Source of the DNA: Mannheimia haemolytica
GTDB lineage: Bacteria > Pseudomonadota > Gammaproteobacteria > Enterobacterales > Pasteurellaceae
Direction of reading: 5' to 3'
Length of the DNA stretch: 64,000 bases
Assembly: GCA_900638155.1 (NCBI GenBank)
Contig: LR134495.1
Location: 1,240,001 to 1,304,000, forward strand
The notes beneath the pieces were generated by a model that saw only the letters and a list, made by a program, of their open reading frames with translations, was not told the DNA's origin and searched no databases. Positions 60,552 through 64,000 of the stretch are shown in pieces. Every line of letters begins with the position of its first letter. Position 1 is the first letter of the stretch. Both the position numbers and the translations under genes were made by a program.

Positions 60552-60602
60552 CTACAAGCGGTCGTTTTTTGCAAAAAAATCGCAAAATTTGACCGCTTGT
60601 AG
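60552..60602. repeat. Inverted USS pair before guaB
   Basis: CTACAAGCGGTC (60552-60563) and GACCGCTTGTAG (60591-60602), 12 of 12 bases paired. It follows an ordinary terminator, so here it is probably an uptake signal more than a terminator. Confidence 0.8.
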
Positions 60603-60617
60603 CGTTGTTTTTGGTTG

Positions 60618-60663
60618 ACGTAATCGTTTGCCTATTTACAAAAACGGCGCTCCTCTGTATAAT
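60618..60663 (+). promoter_or_regulatory. guaB promoter with a PurR-box-like site
   Basis: TTTACA (60635-60640) and TATAAT (60658-60663) are 17 apart, giving a start near 60670. ACGTAATCGTTTGCCT (60618-60633) matches the E. coli PurR consensus ACGCAAACGTTTGCGT at 13 of 16 positions and abuts the -35 element. Confidence 0.65.
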
Positions 60664-60722
60664 CCGCTCGCAATTTTCCAGTACAGATTTTTATTTTCAC
60701 ATTTTTTAAAGGAATAATTGCA

Positions 60723-62186
60723 ATGCTACGAATCAAACAAGAAGCCCTCACTTTTGATGATGTTCTTCTCGTCCCGGCACATTCTACCGTACTTCCCAAT
60801 ACCGCCGACCTTTCCACTCAATTAACCAAAACTATTCGTTTAAACATTCCGATGCTTTCTGCCGCAATGGATACCGTTACCGAAACCAAACTGGCAATTT
60901 CCCTTGCTCAAGAAGGTGGCATTGGTTTTATCCATAAAAATATGTCGATTGAACGCCAAGCTGACCGTGTGCGTAAAGTGAAAAAATTTGAAAGCGGCAT
61001 TGTGTCGGAACCGGTAACCGTTTCCCCTGATATGACCTTAGCCGAGTTAGCCGATGTAGTAAAAAAGAACGGTTTTGCAGGCTATCCGGTGATTGATGAA
61101 CAGCAAAATTTAGTGGGTATTATTACCGGACGAGATACCCGCTTCGTCAGCGATTTAAGTAAAACCGTGCGTGAGTTTATGACACCGAAGGAGCGTTTAG
61201 TCACTGTAAAAGAAGGGGCAACCCGTGAGGAAATTTTCCATTTAATGCACGAACACCGTGTGGAGAAAGTGTTGGTGGTAAATGATGAGTTTCGCTTAAA
61301 AGGAATGATTACCTTAAAAGACTACCAAAAAGCCGAGAGCAAACCGAATGCGTGTAAAGATGAGTTTGGTCGTTTGCGTGTTGGTGCAGCGGTGGGTGCC
61401 GGCCCGGGCAATGAAGAACGTATTGATGCTTTAGTTAAAGCCGGTGTTGATGTGCTATTAATCGACTCTTCACACGGGCATTCTGAAGGCGTATTGCAAC
61501 GTGTGCGTGAAACCCGTGCCAAATATCCGGATTTACCGATTGTTGCCGGTAATATCGCCACCGCAGAAGGGGCGATTGCATTAGCCGATGCCGGTGCCAG
61601 TGCGGTGAAAGTAGGCATTGGTCCGGGTTCAATTTGTACCACTCGAATTGTTACCGGCGTAGGTGTGCCACAAATCACGGCGATTGCAGAAGCGGCTGAA
61701 GCTTTAAAAGATCGAGGAATTCCTGTGATTGCTGACGGCGGGATTCGTTATTCAGGCGATATTTCAAAAGCGATTGCTGCTGGTGCAAGTTGCGTAATGG
61801 TCGGCTCAATGTTTGCCGGCACGGAAGAAGCCCCGGGCGAAATCGAACTGTATCAAGGTAGAGCTTTTAAATCTTATCGTGGAATGGGGTCATTGGGTGC
61901 AATGAGCAAAGGTTCTTCAGACCGCTATTTCCAATCCGACAACGCCGCCGATAAACTCGTCCCGGAAGGCATTGAAGGGCGTATCGCTTACAAAGGCTAT
62001 TTGAAAGAAATTATCCATCAACAAATGGGCGGCTTACGCTCTTGTATGGGCTTAACCGGCTGTGCCACTATTGAGGAACTCCGCACCAAAGCTGAATTTG
62101 TCCGCATTAGTGGAGCTGGGATCAAAGAAAGCCACGTCCACGATGTGACGATCACTAAAGAAGCTCCAAACTACCGTATGGGCTAA
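60723..62186 (+). CDS. guaB: IMP dehydrogenase
   Basis: Converts IMP to XMP, the committed step to GMP. It has 487 residues (E. coli 488). The TIM barrel is split by two CBS domains (about residues 95-205: [35 protein letters not shown], then [20 protein letters not shown]). The catalytic loop is [19 protein letters not shown] with Cys305. [20 protein letters not shown] and the flap region [16 protein letters not shown] are present. guaA lies 1.4 kb downstream with two other genes between. Confidence 0.98.
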   Translation: MLRIKQEALTFDDVLLVPAHSTVLPNTADLSTQLTKTIRLNIPMLSAAMDTVTETKLAISLAQEGGIGFIHKNMSIERQADRVRKVKKFESGIVSEPVTVSPDMTLAELADVVKKNGFAGYPVIDEQQNLVGIITGRDTRFVSDLSKTVREFMTPKERLVTVKEGATREEIFHLMHEHRVEKVLVVNDEFRLKGMITLKDYQKAESKPNACKDEFGRLRVGAAVGAGPGNEERIDALVKAGVDVLLIDSSHGHSEGVLQRVRETRAKYPDLPIVAGNIATAEGAIALADAGASAVKVGIGPGSICTTRIVTGVGVPQITAIAEAAEALKDRGIPVIADGGIRYSGDISKAIAAGASCVMVGSMFAGTEEAPGEIELYQGRAFKSYRGMGSLGAMSKGSSDRYFQSDNAADKLVPEGIEGRIAYKGYLKEIIHQQMGGLRSCMGLTGCATIEELRTKAEFVRISGAGIKESHVHDVTITKEAPNYRMG

Positions 62187-62279
62187 CTTTGCTGGGGCGA
62201 ATCATATTCGCCCTAATATTGCTCATTACAAATTTTTGCTCAAATTTAACCGCTTGCAAACAGGCACAGAGGATAAACT

Positions 62280-62945
62280 ATGCTCCAAGCTATTATTTTC
62301 GATATGGACGGTGTGATTGTCGATACCGAATATCTGGAATTTTCCTTACAAAAACAGTTTATTGACGACATCAAAGAGCACAACCGCCCGATTAGCTTAG
62401 AACAACAATCGGAAGTGGTAGGTAAGTGTTTAAAAGAAATTCCGGTGGTTATCAAAAAACTGAGCGAATCCAGTTTGCCGATTGAGGAAATTCGTGAGCG
62501 TTACTACGCCTTTTTCCAAGACCTGTTTAGCAAAGTGGATTTTAACACCATTTTCAGAGCCGATATTCAGCAAATTATTCAATTTGCCAAGCAACATCAA
62601 ATTAAGCTCGCGGTTGCCTCTTCTTCCGCCCTTTCGCATATTGAGAATATTCTCACGGTTTGCGGCATTAAAGACGAATTTGACTTAATCGTCAGCGGTG
62701 AACAGTTTGAGCACAGCAAACCCGATCCGACCATTTACCGCTACACCTGCGAAAAATTAGGCGTTGAGCCACAAAATGCGGTGGCGATTGAAGATTCCTA
62801 CTACGGAATGCTTTCTGCCAAAACCGCCGGCTTAACGGTGATTGGCTACGAAGAAAAACGAATGCTGATCGACCAAAGTTTAGCGGATTATATGGGCAAA
62901 GATATGAACGAGATTTTGCAGATTATTCAAGATAATATTGTATAA
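62280..62945 (+). CDS. HAD-family phosphatase (beta-phosphoglucomutase-like)
   Basis: 221-residue cytoplasmic hydrolase of HAD subfamily IA: motif I IIFDMDGVIVDTEYLE (nucleophile Asp9), motif II VASSSALSH, motif III EHSKPDPTIYRYTCEKLGV, and IEDSYYGMLSAKTAGLTVI. Beta-phosphoglucomutase-like and sugar-phosphate phosphatases share this pattern; the substrate is unknown. The stop codon lies within the stem of a USS pair. Its position between guaB and guaA suggests insertion into an old guaBA pair rather than a role in purine synthesis. Confidence 0.85.
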   Translation: MLQAIIFDMDGVIVDTEYLEFSLQKQFIDDIKEHNRPISLEQQSEVVGKCLKEIPVVIKKLSESSLPIEEIRERYYAFFQDLFSKVDFNTIFRADIQQIIQFAKQHQIKLAVASSSALSHIENILTVCGIKDEFDLIVSGEQFEHSKPDPTIYRYTCEKLGVEPQNAVAIEDSYYGMLSAKTAGLTVIGYEEKRMLIDQSLADYMGKDMNEILQIIQDNIV

Positions 62946-63006
62946 CAAGCGGTTGATTTTTACGGAAATTTTGCAAAATTTTGAATGAATTTGACCGCTT
63001 GTTATA
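62941..63006. terminator. Paired USS-like terminator after the HAD gene
   Basis: TATAACAAGCGGT (62941-62953) pairs perfectly with ACCGCTTGTTATA (62994-63006). The stem overlaps the stop codon of the phosphatase gene. Confidence 0.7.
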
Positions 63007-63052
63007 TTTCATAAATCTTATAGATATATAATTATATTACACTAGCTATTTT

Positions 63053-63610
63053 ATGTTATTTGTTACTTTTATCTTCATATGTATTCCGATAAGTTTGTAT
63101 GCTAACTATCATAAAACAATCTATTTAGATCCAAATTCTTACTTTGTTTACTATGTAATTGCATTCTTATTTTTATGTGAAGCTATTTACTTTCTAAAAT
63201 GGAGAAGATCACAATTTTTATCACAAGAGAGTGTTCTAAAGGGCAGAAAAGCTCCTTTAGAAGATAAAATAGGATCTTGGTTAATGAGTATTATATTCCC
63301 CATCTGGCTTGGTTATATGTTTGTTGAATCATTTAATGTGATTTATACCAAAATCTTTGGAGAATATGAGAAATCTTACAAAGTTGATATATTAGAGATA
63401 GATAGAAAGCCTTATTCTAATCGTTACAATCGAGGATATACTCACGTATATATATTAAGGCTGGATCAAATACGAGAAATGTTAGATGTAAGTACATCGT
63501 TTTACAATAAAATTAGCATTGAAGATCAATTACTTATTACCAAAAAAGTATCTCCCTTTGGTTATTATATTGATGAAGATGAAATAATTATTATCCCGAA
63601 TAAACCTTAA
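63053..63610 (+). CDS. Membrane protein of unknown function, AT-rich
   Basis: 185 residues that I do not recognise. Hydrophobic segments are about residues 1-17 ([17 protein letters not shown]), 31-48 ([17 protein letters not shown]) and 75-93 ([16 protein letters not shown]); the C-terminal 85 residues are soluble, with Tyr-rich [18 protein letters not shown] and [14 protein letters not shown]. The ATG at 63053 lacks a good ribosome-binding site. The gene and its upstream region are plainly richer in A and T, with many ATA and TTA codons, than guaB or guaA, which suggests recent acquisition. It lies 14 bases before guaA, so guaA may be read through from here. Confidence 0.6.
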   Translation: MLFVTFIFICIPISLYANYHKTIYLDPNSYFVYYVIAFLFLCEAIYFLKWRRSQFLSQESVLKGRKAPLEDKIGSWLMSIIFPIWLGYMFVESFNVIYTKIFGEYEKSYKVDILEIDRKPYSNRYNRGYTHVYILRLDQIREMLDVSTSFYNKISIEDQLLITKKVSPFGYYIDEDEIIIIPNKP

Positions 63611-63624
63611 AAAGAGAAACTACA

Positions 63625-64000
63625 ATGACCAACATCCACCACCATAAAATCCTCATTTTAGACTTTGGTTCACAATATACTCAGCTTATCGCACGCCGTG
63701 TGCGGGAAATTGGGGTTTACTGCGAGCTTTGGGCTTGGGACGTAACGGAAGAACAGATCCGTGAATTTAACCCAACAGGGATTATTCTTTCAGGCGGGCC
63801 GGAAAGTACCACTGAGGCAAACAGCCCACGAGCGCCGGAGTATGTGTTTAACGCCGGTGTGCCGGTGCTAGGCATTTGCTACGGAATGCAGACAATGGCG
63901 ATGCAACTGGGCGGTTTAACCGAAACGTCCGACCACCGTGAATTTGGCTATGCCTCAGTGGATCTCAAATCTGCCGATCAACTTTTTGCAAATTTAAACG
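63625..64000 (+). CDS. guaA: GMP synthase (glutamine-hydrolysing), 3' end cut by window
   Basis: Amidates XMP to GMP. Only the first 125 codons are inside the window: the class I glutamine amidotransferase domain with [39 protein letters not shown], and the nucleophile Cys85 in [23 protein letters not shown] lies upstream of the ATG. The ATP-pyrophosphatase part continues beyond the right edge. Confidence 0.97.
   Translation, partial: MTNIHHHKILILDFGSQYTQLIARRVREIGVYCELWAWDVTEEQIREFNPTGIILSGGPESTTEANSPRAPEYVFNAGVPVLGICYGMQTMAMQLGGLTETSDHREFGYASVDLKSADQLFANLN

Overview
The window is an ordinary chromosomal stretch from a member of the Pasteurellaceae in the Actinobacillus/Mannheimia branch. 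Two things show this. Almost every gene has a close Haemophilus influenzae or E. coli counterpart. The 10-base motif ACAAGCGGTC, the DNA-uptake signal (USS) of the A. pleuropneumoniae/M. haemolytica type, recurs throughout, mostly between genes and often as head-to-head pairs that double as transcription terminators. Species cannot be fixed from the sequence alone.

Layout, left to right. 1-7.2 kb: mtgA (5' end outside the window), rimK, a short malic enzyme, rplY with a structured leader, the RNase P RNA gene, a DUF1007/RcnA-like nickel-cobalt pair, and an alanine/sodium symporter. 7.3-13.8 kb (minus strand): sucABCD, with a nested palindromic repeat between sucB and sucC. 13.9-25.1 kb: znuC, mepM, dsbC, recJ, an OmpA-like lipoprotein, a YbhA-like phosphatase joined to narQ, an acetyltransferase, rdgB-ybjQ-ycgN, and gmhA. 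25.2-31.3 kb: short-form tyrR followed by sapABCD without sapF, then a YceK-like lipoprotein. 31.4-37.6 kb: leuB, msrB/gapA (divergent), tRNA-Val(GAC), apaH, rnb. 37.7-44.9 kb: two tandem Bor-like lipoproteins, fabI, fnr, uspA, alaS, csrA, galU. 45.1-53.3 kb: mukF-mukE-mukB with a 118-bp inverted-repeat element before mukB, then sotB. 53.3-60.5 kb: yejL-yejM and an acrR-acrA-acrB efflux locus with a palindromic operator. 60.6-64 kb: guaB and the start of guaA, separated by a HAD phosphatase gene and an AT-rich membrane-protein gene of unknown function.

The genes cover central metabolism (TCA branch, GAPDH, malic enzyme), envelope upkeep (MtgA, MepM, YejM, GmhA, GalU, FabI), chromosome maintenance (MukBEF, RecJ), anaerobic regulation (FNR, NarQ), defence against peptides and drugs (Sap, Acr) and purine synthesis (GuaB/GuaA). 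I found no prophage, CRISPR array, toxin-antitoxin pair, restriction system or complete insertion sequence, and nothing that I can defend as a new multi-gene system. The most unusual material is non-coding: the nested palindrome inside the suc operon, the multi-hairpin element inside the muk operon, the leaders of rplY and rnb, and operator-like sites for TyrR, FNR, PurR and a TetR-family regulator next to the genes they would control.
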